64,000 bases of DNA from Sphingomonas sp. Leaf32 (GTDB lineage Bacteria > Pseudomonadota > Alphaproteobacteria > Sphingomonadales > Sphingomonadaceae), in contig NZ_LMLA01000013.1 of NCBI RefSeq assembly GCF_001421765.1, positions 92,378-156,377 on the forward strand, in the 5' to 3' direction. Each line of letters opens with the position of its first letter. Position 1 is the first letter of the stretch. A program made the translations under genes and the position numbers. The notes beneath the pieces were generated by a model. It saw only the letters and a program-made list of their open reading frames with translations, did no database searches and was not told the origin of the DNA. This document shows positions 63,659-64,000 of the stretch, one piece after another.

Positions 63659-63881
63659 CACAACTGCTCCTGCGCGAAGTTAGTAGGGGGCACGCGGATG
63701 CCCCAACATCAGCCCGTGAATGACGATCAAGCGTCGGCACGACGGCGACCTCTATCTAGGTTGAAGCATTCTCGGGGATTAGACAGGGTAAATCACTTGG
63801 GTCTATGATATGACGTCATGAAACCCTTGGTGGCGACCTGATATGCAGCGTGAGGATCTGGGCAATCTGGCTATGTTTCTA

Positions 63882-64000
63882 GGATCAGGACCTATTAAAT
63901 GGTTGCGTGATTGGCGGCGGATTGATTCACTGTCGGCGGAGGTGCCGGGATGAATGACCTGCTGTTGCTGTCCAAGGCGCAGATGCGCCGGATCGAGCCG
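63882..64000 (+). mobile_element. IS5-family insertion sequence, left end (runs off window)
   Basis: The start of a transposase typical of sphingomonad IS5 elements lies at 63950. About 70 bp upstream, GGATCAGGACCTATT follows a CTAG (63879-63882), a usual IS5-type target, so the terminal repeat probably begins there. The right end is outside the window. The 220-bp stretch between the NTF2-like gene and this point has a TGACGTCA palindrome and no gene. Confidence 0.65.
63950..64000 (+). CDS. IS5 family transposase, N-terminal fragment
   Basis: Seventeen codons, MNDLLLLSKAQMRRIEP, before the window ends. This is the characteristic N-terminus of a DDE transposase of IS5 elements. A GGAGGTGCCGGG ribosome region precedes the ATG. 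Nothing can be said about intactness. Confidence 0.75.
   Translation, partial: MNDLLLLSKAQMRRIEP

Overview
The window is high-GC chromosomal DNA that reads as an alphaproteobacterium of the Sphingomonadales (Sphingomonas-like). The basis is the TonB-dependent receptor style, the many signal-peptide-bearing glycosidases, DUF885 and DUF6445 proteins, FecI/FecR signalling, paoABC, and short REP-like repeats with CACCCCGGA/TCCGGGGTG arms. Genes are tightly packed, with many 4-bp ATGA or GTGA overlaps. I saw no rRNA, tRNA or CRISPR.

Region 1 (1-21.6 kb) is a large arabinogalactan-type utilisation locus. On the minus strand it runs from a TonB receptor through a DUF6445 protein, a flavin-dependent (tryptophan-type) halogenase homologue, a GH2 beta-galactosidase and a GH43. 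After a gap with its own candidate promoter come GH127, an Ldh-family oxidoreductase, a DUF885 protein, a second GH43 and an edge-truncated lipoprotein metallopeptidase. Divergent on the plus strand are a FadR/GntR regulator, a GH35 and a GH30. Four copies of a TTGYCWGACAWAT-like site flank the regulator.

Region 2 (21.8-30.4 kb) holds a KaiC-like ATPase with a hybrid histidine kinase, a second DUF885 protein, a 201-bp inverted-repeat element, and an ABC-2 exporter with a DesK/DesR-type two-component system.

Region 3 (30.5-47.8 kb) returns to glycans. An ECF sigma/FecR/STN-TonB receptor/GH53 unit (beta-1,4-galactan) is followed by a GMC oxidoreductase/subunit 3/DUF1080 unit that fits the 3-keto-glycoside route. 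Then comes an unknown 340-aa gene, and then a TonB receptor, a second halogenase homologue and a GH36 alpha-galactosidase. The last three share LacI-type operator sites (GCAAACGATTGC-like), but no lacI gene lies in the window.

Region 4 (47.8-57.8 kb) holds an alpha/beta-hydrolase lipoprotein, a GST-like protein, a TetR repressor divergent from a tripartite EmrAB-type efflux operon with two GTAC-N6-GTAC operators, and an OmpR-type two-component system next to a secreted intradiol-dioxygenase-like protein.

Region 5 (57.9-64 kb) is a periplasmic aldehyde oxidase operon (NTF2-like, CMD-CMD-cupin, paoA, paoB, paoC). paoB carries a one-base frameshift, a flavodoxin-like gene is cut to 54 codons, and an IS5-family element begins at the right edge, so the locus looks eroded.

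Taken together, the window supports uptake (three TonB receptors) and stepwise breakdown of plant galactans, arabinogalactans and alpha-galactosides. The least explained part is the repeated pairing of halogenase homologues, one with a DUF6445 2OG-oxygenase-like protein, with glycan receptors.
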